Below the pieces are notes generated by a model. The model was given only the letters and a program-made list of their open reading frames with translations. It was not told the origin of the DNA and did not search any database. The position numbers and the translations under genes were made by a program. Positions 31,528 through 40,203 of a stretch of 44,729 nucleotides of DNA are shown in pieces. The DNA comes from an uncultured Fidelibacterota bacterium (GTDB lineage: Bacteria > Fidelibacterota > Marinisomatia > Marinisomatales > Marinisomataceae), in assembly GCA_902599655.1 (NCBI GenBank), contig CACKGC010000007.1:1-44729 (forward strand). Reading direction: 5' to 3'. Position 1 is the first letter of the stretch, and each line of letters starts with the position of its first letter.

Positions 31528-32511
31528 ATGTCAGAATTGCACGCTGTTGCACACAAAATGGTTGAAAAAGGTAAAGGAATTTTAGCTGCTGATGAAAGCA
31601 CACCAACCTGTACCAAACGCTTTGCAAGTATTAATACAGATTCAACTGCAGAAAGTAGAAATTTTTACAGAAATATGCTTTTTACAACGGAAGATATTGA
31701 AAAATACATAAGCGGTGTCATTTTGTTTGACGAAACTTTTCACCAATCAGAATTGTCATCAGGAATGAAATTTCCAGAATATTTAACATCCAAAAATATA
31801 TTACCTGGCATTAAAGTCGATCAGGGTTTAGAAGATTTTAGTCCTTATGAGAAATTGACTAAAGGTTTAGATGGTTTGTCGGAAAGGCTCGGGAAATACT
31901 ATGCACTAGGAGCACGATTTGCTAAATGGAGGGCTGTAATAACACCTGGAGATAGTATACCAACGGATGATTGTATATTAGCAAATGCAAAAAATCTTGC
32001 TAAGTATGCTAAGAAATGCCAACAAGCTAATCTCGTTCCTATTGTGGAACCAGAAGTGCTAATGGATGGAGCTCATACTATTGATGAGTCTTTTGATATT
32101 ACTTCACGAACACTAAATATGGTTTTTGATCAACTTGATGAACATAATGTTAGTTTGGAAGGGATAGTTCTAAAGCCAAATATGGTTTTATCTGGTTATA
32201 ATTGTTCTTATCAAGCAACTATTAAAGAGGTTGCTGAAAAAACTGTTAATTGTTTATTAAGAAATGTGCCTCCAGACGTTCCTGGAATAGCTTTTCTATC
32301 AGGTGGTCAGTCTGATGATCATGCAACATTTCATTTAAATGAAATGAACAAATATGAAACAGATTGGAATTTAACATTTTCTTATGGTAGAGCGCTTCAG
32401 CAGTCAGCATTAAAAACTTGGTCAGGTAAAGAAGAAAATGTTACAGATGCTCAAGAAGCATTTATTGAAAAGGCCAAAGCTAACAGCCTAGCTACTGTTG
32501 CAGGATTGTAA
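31528..32511 (+). CDS. fba: Fructose-bisphosphate aldolase, class I
   Basis: Schiff-base aldolase of 327 residues joining or cleaving dihydroxyacetone phosphate and glyceraldehyde 3-phosphate. Signature segments are KGILAADESTPTCTKRF, ARFAKWRAVI and GIVLKPNMVLSG, in which the lysine forms the Schiff base. It is the animal-type class I family (usually about 350-363 residues; slightly short here), which is less common in bacteria than class II. AGGAG lies before the ATG, one base after glpX. Together with GlpX it supplies the FBP steps of gluconeogenesis. Confidence 0.93.
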   Translation: MSELHAVAHKMVEKGKGILAADESTPTCTKRFASINTDSTAESRNFYRNMLFTTEDIEKYISGVILFDETFHQSELSSGMKFPEYLTSKNILPGIKVDQGLEDFSPYEKLTKGLDGLSERLGKYYALGARFAKWRAVITPGDSIPTDDCILANAKNLAKYAKKCQQANLVPIVEPEVLMDGAHTIDESFDITSRTLNMVFDQLDEHNVSLEGIVLKPNMVLSGYNCSYQATIKEVAEKTVNCLLRNVPPDVPGIAFLSGGQSDDHATFHLNEMNKYETDWNLTFSYGRALQQSALKTWSGKEENVTDAQEAFIEKAKANSLATVAGL

Positions 32512-32512
32512 T

Positions 32513-33130
32513 TTATACCCTACTTTGAAAGACAAGAATAGTATTTGTTGACTCAATTATAAAATGATCTTCGAGAGATAAATTTCTAACTGCATCATCT
32601 GAAGGTTTTAAATAGTAAGACTGTAAAGGATATTCCAAATGTTCTGAATATACAGTTGAGCTTCCCTTCATGCAAAAAAGACTCACTTTTTGTCCCGTAA
32701 ATGACTCAAATTTTTTACTGCCTACACAAGGGCTTATTACTGAAAAATCTGTAAAAGCTTTCCAAGAAATTTTCTCACCAAAATCACTTAATGTATAATA
32801 GTTTCCAAGAAAATGATCTTCACTCTCTCCCGATATTCCAAAAATAGAAATATTTAAAATATTTTTTTCAATACACCATTCTAAGGTTTTGCGAAAGTCA
32901 GTTTTGTTTTGATCTGGGGTTTCAACTAACTCTATATCTTTATTCTTGATATTTTGCAATGAATCAAGGTCTCCAATAATAACATCTGGGATGATTTCTA
33001 AATCAAAAAGCTTATTTGCTGATCCGTCTACAGCGATGATATAGTCAGAATTAGTTATTTGATTAATTATAGTGTCATCAGTGGGCATTTGACCATTCAA
33101 AATCACTGATACATTTTTTTTCTCATTCAT
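32513..33130 (-). CDS. Thiamine pyrophosphokinase
   Basis: A 205-residue enzyme converting thiamine and ATP to thiamine diphosphate. The VDGSANKLF, GDLDSL, DQNKTDF motif (the Asp residues bind Mg-ATP) and the FGISGESEDHFLGN region follow family order. It converges with fba with one base between the stop codons, and is divergent, 61 bases away, from the TonB-dependent receptor gene. This divergence could mean the receptor takes up a thiamine-like compound, but no TPP riboswitch fits in the space. Confidence 0.88.
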   Translation of the reverse strand: MNEKKNVSVILNGQMPTDDTIINQITNSDYIIAVDGSANKLFDLEIIPDVIIGDLDSLQNIKNKDIELVETPDQNKTDFRKTLEWCIEKNILNISIFGISGESEDHFLGNYYTLSDFGEKISWKAFTDFSVISPCVGSKKFESFTGQKVSLFCMKGSSTVYSEHLEYPLQSYYLKPSDDAVRNLSLEDHFIIESTNTILVFQSRV

Positions 33131-33191
33131 ATTAAAGTTTACGAAAAGAATTGTAAATATTGTCCTTGATTAATATTATTGACAACTAAAA

Positions 33192-35342
33192 ATGAAAAAA
33201 TTTTATTTATTAATTTTATTACTCAGTATTTCTTTTTCTCAAGATATCAAATTTTTTGGAACGATTTTAGACTCCGAAACAAAAGAACCTATAATTGATG
33301 CTAATATAGTTTTCATAGGAAGTGATTTTGGATCTGCGTCTGATTTAAATGGAAATTTTTCTGTTAAAAATCTTCAAAAGCAAGAATATGAAATTTCAAT
33401 ATCTGCAATTGGATACAAAGATATTATAGCTTCAGTAAATTTAATGAATCAGGATAGCTATGTTTTTGAATTAATTCCTGAACCAGTACTATCAAGCGCT
33501 CTTAATGTTGTTGGAAGATTCCCCTCAAAGCATCTTCCTTATTTTACTCAAAATATATCTAATGAAAAAATTTCGGACTATAATTACCAAACTATGTCTG
33601 AACTCTTTAGAAATATTGGAGGGGTAGACGTTCAAACTGCACATGATAATGGTAGAAATGCAAATTTTTCCATTCGTGGATCATCTGATTATAAGCCAGG
33701 TGGATATAATAATAGAGTTTTAGTTCTTCTTGATGGATTTCAAATAAGTATGCCATACTCCGGTTCTATCGATTGGAATGCAATGCCGCTTGATTTTTTA
33801 GAACGTGTTGAAGTAGTCAAAGGTCCAGTTTCTTCACTTTATGGTCAAAATTCAATGGGTGGAATAATTAACTTAGTTACGAAAAACTATTCTGATGAAT
33901 TTTACAACGTCAAAGCAACTGTTGGAAGCTATGATTCTAAAGATGTAAATCTTACCATGAGCAATATTACTGATAATATTTCCTACACAGCTTTGCTCCA
34001 GCATAAAAAAGGAAATGGTCACAGATTTAATGCTCAATACGAACAAAACAATTTTTATACCAAAATATTTAATAAGGAGCAGGATTTATCGGTATCATTA
34101 ATAGCAAATAAATCTGTAAATGGTCAACCTGGCTTTTACATTGAAGACAGACCTAGCCTGACTTCGTATAGAATTTCCAATAGAGATTCAGTTTATTTGC
34201 AATTGTTCAAAAAACAAACATTGGATGCGAACAATAATATTGTTTATTCACTTAGTATGAATCATTTCTACACAAATTATTTTGATAGAGAAGATACCCC
34301 TGAAGAAGAAATTCAAGAACAAACATTTTATAATGACACAAGTTTGAATCTCAGAGCAGAATATCAAAAATTAATTAATAATAAATCATATTTAATCTTT
34401 GGTTCTGATCTTATTTTGGAACAATCTGATATCTCGATTTATAAAAATATTTATGATGACTTAAAACAATTTACTGGTGGATTTTTTGCACAAAATAGAA
34501 TTCAATTAAACGAAAGATTGCTTTTAGGATTAGGGTTAAGATTTGATTATAGAAATGTTGATAGGGGAAATGAATTTAGCTATAAATCTTTTAGTGATGT
34601 TTCACCGAAAATTAATTTAACTTTTAAAAGAGATAATTTTTCAACATGGAATTTTGCATTAAGTAAGGGCTTTAGATCTCCATCTTTATCTGAACTATTT
34701 TTACAATATGAATCTGATTATGGATTAAATACACAAGGAAATCCAAATCTTGAACCTGAGCAACTTTATGGACTAGATATATCCTTTGATCGTTCAAATA
34801 AATCTAATCTTACCTATTCCGTAAGTACATTTTATTATAAATATGAAGACATGATTGATTTTGTCTATGGTTTGCCTGTATTAGCACTAAATAGATCTAA
34901 TATAAGTTCATGCGGTTTGGAATCTAATATATCGTATCAACTAAATACAAATTTTAATCTAGATTTGGGTTATACATATCTTAGAGTTAATGATATAAAT
35001 GATATTGATCCTATTCTTTATAGACCAAATCACAAGCTTATATCAAGCATAAAGTATAAGTCAAAGAATATAAGACATATCATTTCTATGAGATATCAGT
35101 CTGATCAAGATTATCAAGATTTCTTAAGCGATGAAAGGGAGTATGAGGGGAGTGAAATAAAATTTCCAATTGAACAACTTGATTCCCTAATTTTATTTAA
35201 CTACATAGGTAGCTATGAGTTGAATAATGGAGATAAGATATCTCTAAAAATATCCAACTTATTTGATAAGCAATATGAATTAATTCAAGATTTCCCGATG
35301 CCGGGTAGAACGATTAGTTTGATGTATGATAAAACATTTTAG
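33192..35342 (+). CDS. TonB-dependent outer-membrane receptor
   Basis: A 716-residue outer-membrane protein. Signal peptide ending SFSQ, then a carboxypeptidase-regulatory-like domain (residues about 20-95, with GTILDSETKEPIIDA and SAIGYKD), a plug domain (about 110-235, with SIRGSSDY, VLLDGFQ, VEVVKGPVSSLYG and GGIINLVT) and a long beta-barrel ending in aromatic YDKTF. Substrate not known. A lipoprotein gene follows after 84 bases with its own promoter. Smaller than polysaccharide (SusC) receptors and without a SusD partner, so a small ligand such as a metal chelate or vitamin is more likely (inference). Confidence 0.92.
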   Translation: MKKFYLLILLLSISFSQDIKFFGTILDSETKEPIIDANIVFIGSDFGSASDLNGNFSVKNLQKQEYEISISAIGYKDIIASVNLMNQDSYVFELIPEPVLSSALNVVGRFPSKHLPYFTQNISNEKISDYNYQTMSELFRNIGGVDVQTAHDNGRNANFSIRGSSDYKPGGYNNRVLVLLDGFQISMPYSGSIDWNAMPLDFLERVEVVKGPVSSLYGQNSMGGIINLVTKNYSDEFYNVKATVGSYDSKDVNLTMSNITDNISYTALLQHKKGNGHRFNAQYEQNNFYTKIFNKEQDLSVSLIANKSVNGQPGFYIEDRPSLTSYRISNRDSVYLQLFKKQTLDANNNIVYSLSMNHFYTNYFDREDTPEEEIQEQTFYNDTSLNLRAEYQKLINNKSYLIFGSDLILEQSDISIYKNIYDDLKQFTGGFFAQNRIQLNERLLLGLGLRFDYRNVDRGNEFSYKSFSDVSPKINLTFKRDNFSTWNFALSKGFRSPSLSELFLQYESDYGLNTQGNPNLEPEQLYGLDISFDRSNKSNLTYSVSTFYYKYEDMIDFVYGLPVLALNRSNISSCGLESNISYQLNTNFNLDLGYTYLRVNDINDIDPILYRPNHKLISSIKYKSKNIRHIISMRYQSDQDYQDFLSDEREYEGSEIKFPIEQLDSLILFNYIGSYELNNGDKISLKISNLFDKQYELIQDFPMPGRTISLMYDKTF

Positions 35343-35372
35343 TCTTTTGAGACACAATCTCAATAAATTTGC

Positions 35373-35401
35373 TTGACCTAGATTCTTTTCGTTATTATAA
35401 T
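35373..35401 (+). promoter_or_regulatory. Sigma-70-type promoter of the lipoprotein gene
   Basis: TTGACC (35373-35378), 17-base spacer, TATAAT (35396-35401): the best promoter match in the window. The start codon is 25 bases downstream with an AAAGGGG ribosome-binding site. A small inverted repeat (GAGA-TCTC near 35349-35361) lies upstream, probably incidental or a weak end signal for the receptor gene. Confidence 0.75.
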
Positions 35402-35426
35402 TCTTTTAACTTATAAAGGGGAAAAA

Positions 35427-35912
35427 ATGAATATCATAAAAAAAATATCATTATTTACAGTTGTTTGTTCAATGTTGTTTTTGATTTCTTGCGAGGATGA
35501 TTCAAATGATCCAGCAACCTCAGGAACATTGAACATTACAATTAATGTTACAAATCCTGATTCATGGCCTGCTGAGGGAACAGTTTTTTGTTCTTTAGAT
35601 AAGACATGGCCTCCATCTGGAGCACCATATAAATCTGTTGTTTTACAGAGTGCACAGGTGCAAAATGGACAAATTTCTTTAGTATTTGAAGATTTAGACT
35701 TTGATACTTACAAATTATTATCTGTATCATGGTTAGATCCAAATAACCCTAATCCTGCTTGCAATCAAGCAGTATGGGGAACACACAGTGGAAGCATTCA
35801 AGCTTTTTATGCTGACGCAGTACCTTTTACTTTTAGTGCAGAAAACTCTGAATTAAGTCTAGTAGTAGGTGCAGTAGCAAATACTGTAACACCTGATTGT
35901 CCTCCAGGATAA
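35427..35912 (+). CDS. Lipoprotein of unknown function
   Basis: A 161-residue lipoprotein with lipobox FLISC (cysteine near residue 20), followed by an acidic linker and a beta-rich domain of which I do not recognise the family. It has several tryptophans and prolines in patterns such as NPDSWPAEGTVF and DKTWPPSGAPY, and three widely spaced cysteines in the mature part. Own strong promoter and ribosome-binding site suggest high expression. Position behind a TonB-dependent receptor suggests a surface partner, which is inference. Confidence 0.7.
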   Translation: MNIIKKISLFTVVCSMLFLISCEDDSNDPATSGTLNITINVTNPDSWPAEGTVFCSLDKTWPPSGAPYKSVVLQSAQVQNGQISLVFEDLDFDTYKLLSVSWLDPNNPNPACNQAVWGTHSGSIQAFYADAVPFTFSAENSELSLVVGAVANTVTPDCPPG

Positions 35913-35930
35913 GGAATTGAAATTAAATAA

Positions 35931-35957
35931 AAGGCGAATGAAATATTCGCCTTTTTT
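35931..35957. terminator. Bidirectional Rho-independent terminator
   Basis: Arms AAGGCGAAT (35931-35939) and ATTCGCCTT (35945-35953) form a perfect nine-pair stem with a five-base loop, followed by a run of T on the plus strand and preceded by A-rich sequence that gives T on the minus strand. It separates the convergent lipoprotein and Fe-superoxide dismutase genes. Confidence 0.9.
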
Positions 35958-36560
35958 TTACTTTAATTTATCTGAAACAAAACTCCAATTTATCGAATTG
36001 TCTACAATAGCTTTAACATAATCAGGACGAACATTTTTATAATCTAAATAGTAAGCATGTTCCCAGACATCAATTCCCATTAGAGCATGTTTTCCATGGG
36101 CTAGAGGATTTTCACCATTTGGTGTTCCCACGATTTCCAAAGATGAATCATTTTGAACTAACCAGCACCAACCACTTCCAAACACTCCAACTGACTGTTG
36201 AACAAATTGGTCTTTGAAAGAATCAAAATCTCCAAATGACTCTTCAATCATTGTGTGTAGCCTACCGCTTGGAGCGCTTTCACCTCCTGGTTTCATTTGA
36301 TCCCAGTAAAGGACATGGTTCCATGCTTGTCCAGCATTATTGAAAATCTTCTGTTCTTTATCCTTAAAACTTTCAACCACTACATCTTCAAGAGTCATAT
36401 CATTATATTTGGTTCCTTCAGCTAAGGTATTCAACATATTAAAGTATGCTTGATGATGTTTACCATAATGTAACTGAATTGTATCAGATGATATAACTGG
36501 AGATAAGTCATTTTCTCCGAAAGGTAATGGAGGAAGATTAAATTTTTTAGTGTCATTCAT
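35958..36560 (-). CDS. sodB: Iron superoxide dismutase
   Basis: A 200-residue cytoplasmic superoxide dismutase without signal peptide. Metal ligands lie in the LHYGKHHQAY segment, NNAGQAWNH and DVWEHAYY (Asp and His). The glutamine in NAGQAWNH sits where Fe-type enzymes carry it, and GSGWCWL lacks the Gln of Mn enzymes, so iron is favoured; a cambialistic enzyme is possible. AAGGAG precedes the ATG. Divergent from tpx with 83 bases between, an oxidative-stress pair. Confidence 0.9.
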   Translation of the reverse strand: MNDTKKFNLPPLPFGENDLSPVISSDTIQLHYGKHHQAYFNMLNTLAEGTKYNDMTLEDVVVESFKDKEQKIFNNAGQAWNHVLYWDQMKPGGESAPSGRLHTMIEESFGDFDSFKDQFVQQSVGVFGSGWCWLVQNDSSLEIVGTPNGENPLAHGKHALMGIDVWEHAYYLDYKNVRPDYVKAIVDNSINWSFVSDKLK

Positions 36561-36643
36561 AAAAAACTCCTTTTAATCAATTTTTAATTCATAAATTTAG
36601 TTCCAATTTAGTAGATATATAATAAACATTAATAGGGAAAAAT

Positions 36644-37144
36644 ATGGCAAAAGTAAAATTAGGTGACTTTGAAGTAACATTAAATGGTGAATTGCCAGAG
36701 GTTGGTAGTCCATTACCAAACTTTTTGTTAGCTGATGGTGATTTAAATAATGTTGATTTAGAGCAATTTAAGGGAAAAAGATTAGTACTAAATATTTTTC
36801 CAAGCATGAACACACCAGTATGTTCCGCATCTGTTGTTCAATTCAATAATTTGGCAAGCGATTTTGACAATACAGTAGTTTTATGTATTTCAAGAGATTT
36901 GGCTTTCGGACATAAACAATTTTGCATTAATCATAATTTAAATGATATAGTCTTTTTATCTGATATGAGAAATGAAGATTTTGCTAACAATTTTGGAATT
37001 CTTCATACAAACGGAAAATTTCAAGGGCTACTTGCTAGATCGTTAATTGTTACAGACTCTAATCATGAGATTGTTCATACACAGCTTGTTGAACAGACAG
37101 GGCATGAGCCTGATTATGATAAAGTAGTTGAATTACTTACTTAG
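36644..37144 (+). CDS. tpx: Thiol peroxidase (atypical 2-Cys)
   Basis: A 166-residue peroxiredoxin reducing peroxides with thioredoxin-derived electrons. The peroxidatic cysteine is C60 in MNTPVCSAS and the resolving one C94 in HKQFCINH, the same spacing as in E. coli Tpx (C61/C95). A perfect TATAAT (36618-36623) ends 20 bases before the ATG, followed by an AGGGA ribosome-binding site. Product hydrogen peroxide from the divergent sodB gene is a natural substrate. It overlaps the convergent universal stress gene by eight bases. Confidence 0.92.
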   Translation: MAKVKLGDFEVTLNGELPEVGSPLPNFLLADGDLNNVDLEQFKGKRLVLNIFPSMNTPVCSASVVQFNNLASDFDNTVVLCISRDLAFGHKQFCINHNLNDIVFLSDMRNEDFANNFGILHTNGKFQGLLARSLIVTDSNHEIVHTQLVEQTGHEPDYDKVVELLT

Positions 37145-38018
37145 TAATTAGAACAGGACAATTACATTTTTGCGCAATACTTAAGGGTTTGCTGCCAAAA
37201 AAGTATTTCATTATTGGATTTTTTGGAGAAACTCCAAGAATTACAATGCTATCATCTTTTGCGTAATTGACAATTGAATTTACGGCAGGGCCATCAATTA
37301 ATTTTGTTGTGGTTTTAATTCTATTTTTTGAAAACTTTTCTTTTGTTTTCTTAAGTATTTTTTCTACTTCTTCAATCGATTTTTTCCCTTCTGGAACAGA
37401 AACTATTTCAACATTAAGTTTATAAGATTTTGCAAAATTTATAGCAGTTTCTATAGCCATATCTGAACCTTTGGAATCATTTACCGGCAGGAGTATTTTA
37501 TACTTTTTATTAACAGAATAATTTTTGACAACAAAAACTGAACTATCGATAAATTGAACCAATTTTTGATGAATCCCTTTATTTCCACCACCACCAATTA
37601 TGGTTATATCATGCTTATTGGTTTCTACTTCATCTTTTAATTGTTCAATTATTTCACCCGTGCGCATGATTAAATCAATTTTATCTGACTGTTGTCCTTT
37701 TAGTAATACTTTCATTCTCGAATTTTCTTCATCAACTAATAGGTAATCATCAAATTTATTGGAGTCTTTTTCTTCAATATATTTTTTTGATATCAAGAAA
37801 TCGTACGCCCACTCAAGTGTTCTAATTCCAGGCCTATAAAGTTCTCTATCATCCAAATTTTGATGTACTACACTTACATCTTTTTCTGAAAATTGACTTA
37901 TTTTTTTACCAACATATGCAATTGTAGTTGATGACTTAAATGAATTTGCAATTTTCATTCCAAGATCTAAGGTAGGTTTTGAGAATTCTCTTCCACCAAT
38001 AGCAATTAAAATTTTCAT
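37137..38018 (-). CDS. Universal stress protein, tandem UspA domains
   Basis: A 293-residue cytoplasmic protein of two UspA folds. The first starts MKILIAIGGREFSKPTLD; the second begins near KYKILLPVNDSKGSDMAIE and ends GSKPLSIAQKCNCPVLI. The nucleotide loop GxxGxxxxxxxxxG/S is only partly kept in the second domain (VSPKNPIMKYFFGSKP), so ATP binding is uncertain. I use ATG 38018, which overlaps the upstream transporter stop as ATGA; a TTG 12 bases further left is less likely. Coupled with a DASS transporter, which it may regulate or accompany. Confidence 0.85.
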   Translation of the reverse strand: MKILIAIGGREFSKPTLDLGMKIANSFKSSTTIAYVGKKISQFSEKDVSVVHQNLDDRELYRPGIRTLEWAYDFLISKKYIEEKDSNKFDDYLLVDEENSRMKVLLKGQQSDKIDLIMRTGEIIEQLKDEVETNKHDITIIGGGGNKGIHQKLVQFIDSSVFVVKNYSVNKKYKILLPVNDSKGSDMAIETAINFAKSYKLNVEIVSVPEGKKSIEEVEKILKKTKEKFSKNRIKTTTKLIDGPAVNSIVNYAKDDSIVILGVSPKNPIMKYFFGSKPLSIAQKCNCPVLITK

Positions 38019-39424
38019 AGCTTTACCCAATAAAATTGTGACATTAAATACAAAATAATAATCGAAATACTAAACATCAATATCCCAACTCTAAAAAACA
38101 TTTTAGTCGAAACTAATCCAGTAGAGTATATAATCATTGCGGTTGGAGATGAAATTACAGTTAAGAATGAAAACCCTGAGGCTATTGCGGAGGAAAGAGC
38201 AAAAGAAATATCTGTTGGATGAAGCTCGATTGCCATTGGTCCAATTAGCGATACAGTAGCTGAGCTAGTAAAAAAGTTAGCTGTGAGTCCCGATAAAACT
38301 GCCATGATTGACCAACTTACATTCATAGAATTTGAAGGTAAAGTTTCTAATAATTCATTGAATCTTAAAACAAGCCATGATGAAGCACCTGTTTCATTTA
38401 TTTGAAACCCTAGTGAAATTGTAGCTGCAAAAAGAAGAATAACTCCCCAGTTTGTATTTTTATTTATTTCTTCCCATGAAATCATTCCAAAAATCATAAA
38501 CGTTAATGCTCCAGCAAGTGCAATGATTCCCAAGCCATAAATATCATTAAATACAAACCAACTCGAAACTATACCGATAATGATTAAACATGAAAAAAGA
38601 TGGTTTATATTTTTTTTCACATCCGTTTTACCAATATTCTTTTTGAATCCACGCATCTTAATATTGTTTAATGAAGATGGAAAAGTAAATTGAAGCACAA
38701 AATATGCCACAACTAACTGAATCATTAAAATCGGATATGCGTGCTTCATCCATTTCCAATAATCAATACTGACATTACTAAATTCTTGAAGATAGTTAAT
38801 CATAATAACATTTCTAGCTCCACCAGATGGCGTTCCAATTGATCCAATAATTGTGCCATAAGCGATGGAAAATAAAGTGAGTAGTACAGCATTTTTTCCA
38901 TCTGCTTGTTGGGTATCAATATTTTTTATAACCGATAAGCCAATCGGTAGCATAATTGCAATAACTGTATGCTCCCCCAAGAAAGAAGATAGAATAGCAG
39001 AGATAGTCATTAGTCCTGCTAAAAAAATTCTTTTACTTTTCCCAAAAATTTTAATAATCAATTTTGCTAATCGTATATCGAGTCCTTGATGTACAATTGC
39101 AATAGCGAACATTAATGAGCCCATTACAAATAATACTGCATCATTCATAAAAGAAGAGGCTACAACATCTGGAGGTGCAACTCCAAGAACAACTTGCAAA
39201 ACTAGCGTAAGTAATGCAATAGCTGGAAATGGTATAGGTTCAAATGTTACAAGCATAAACACAAGTAGAAGTATAATTAAGCTGTGATAGGCTGGAACTG
39301 TGAGTCCAACGGGCGTAGATAAATTCAAAAGAAATATTGAAATGATTACACTATACACAAACCATTTTTTTTGAGAAAACCAGAAAAGAATTGATGAAGA
39401 AATAACTTTATATGATTCGTTCAT
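38015..39424 (-). CDS. DASS/SLC13-type sodium-coupled anion symporter
   Basis: A 469-residue transporter with about 11-12 membrane spans. The signatures are SSFLGEHTVIAIMLPIG and GSIGTPSGGARNVIMI in the N-terminal half, and the TANFFTSSATVSLIGPMA segment in the C-terminal half, matching the two SNT-like substrate/sodium hairpins of DASS proteins that import dicarboxylates, sulfate or phosphate. ATG 39424 chosen; an in-frame TTG 27 bases upstream is possible. Stop overlaps the Usp start (ATGA). Likely dicarboxylate or sulfate uptake; specificity not read from sequence. Confidence 0.88.
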   Translation of the reverse strand: MNESYKVISSSILFWFSQKKWFVYSVIISIFLLNLSTPVGLTVPAYHSLIILLLVFMLVTFEPIPFPAIALLTLVLQVVLGVAPPDVVASSFMNDAVLFVMGSLMFAIAIVHQGLDIRLAKLIIKIFGKSKRIFLAGLMTISAILSSFLGEHTVIAIMLPIGLSVIKNIDTQQADGKNAVLLTLFSIAYGTIIGSIGTPSGGARNVIMINYLQEFSNVSIDYWKWMKHAYPILMIQLVVAYFVLQFTFPSSLNNIKMRGFKKNIGKTDVKKNINHLFSCLIIIGIVSSWFVFNDIYGLGIIALAGALTFMIFGMISWEEINKNTNWGVILLFAATISLGFQINETGASSWLVLRFNELLETLPSNSMNVSWSIMAVLSGLTANFFTSSATVSLIGPMAIELHPTDISFALSSAIASGFSFLTVISSPTAMIIYSTGLVSTKMFFRVGILMFSISIIILYLMSQFYWVKL

Positions 39425-39555
39425 GAATTTGAATTTATCATATTTAATCAAAAAAAGTTAATACTTAAGTTTTATCTCTTGACTGAAGACCATTATAGAC
39501 GTAATGTTTACACATAATTTTATAAAAATTATTAAAGTTTTTTATAAGAGTTAAA

Positions 39556-40203
39556 ATGCAAATATTTCCAAGATGGACAAATAACTTTCCAGGAATTTTC
39601 CTGATAGCAGTTTTTCTGCTAGTCTTTTCGTTATCTTCTTTTATTTGGTATTATGGTTCTCCTTATTACACAGATGTTGGTTATGCGCCAACTCAACCAG
39701 TTCCATATAGTCACAAATTGCACGCTGGTGATATGGGTATAGATTGTCGCTACTGTCATGTTGGTGTTGAGCAAGGCTATTCAGCAGTAATACCTCCAAC
39801 TGAAACATGTATGGGCTGTCATACTTATGTAAAAACTGATAGCGAGAAATTGAAATTAGTAAGAGAAAGTTGGGAAACTGGAAAACCAATTGAATGGATA
39901 AAAGTTCATATGCTTCCAGAATACGCTTATTTTAATCACAGCGTTCATGTTAATTCTGGAGTAGCTTGTATATCTTGTCATGGAAATATTGCAGAAATGG
40001 AAGTTGTTTATCAAGTCCAACCTTTAAGTATGGATTGGTGTTTAGATTGTCATAGATCTGATGCACCTGAAGTAAGACCTGTAAGTGAAGTAACCAATAT
40101 GTATTGGACTCCACCTGCAGATTATGATCAATTTGTTTCATCGTGGGTAGCAGAACATGGTGAAGAAAGACCTGTTGAGGATTGTCAAAAATGTCACAGA
40201 TAG
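39556..40203 (+). CDS. actA: Alternative complex III pentaheme cytochrome c subunit
   Basis: A 215-residue membrane-anchored cytochrome: one N-terminal span (about residues 12-35) and five CxxCH heme motifs at 64-68 (CRYCH), 85-89 (CMGCH), 138-142 (CISCH), 162-166 (CLDCH) and 210-214 (CQKCH). This count and the order with the next genes identify ActA of alternative complex III, a quinol:acceptor oxidoreductase that replaces the bc1 complex. A weak TTGACT (39479)-TAATGT pair or a TATAAG seven bases before the ATG could serve as promoter. Overlaps actB. Confidence 0.93.
   Translation: MQIFPRWTNNFPGIFLIAVFLLVFSLSSFIWYYGSPYYTDVGYAPTQPVPYSHKLHAGDMGIDCRYCHVGVEQGYSAVIPPTETCMGCHTYVKTDSEKLKLVRESWETGKPIEWIKVHMLPEYAYFNHSVHVNSGVACISCHGNIAEMEVVYQVQPLSMDWCLDCHRSDAPEVRPVSEVTNMYWTPPADYDQFVSSWVAEHGEERPVEDCQKCHR

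Noticed and set aside
33131-33191. TPP riboswitch controlling the TonB receptor next to thiamine pyrophosphokinase
   Set aside because: The space is only 61 bases, and the aptamer's conserved CUGAGA and related segments are absent.
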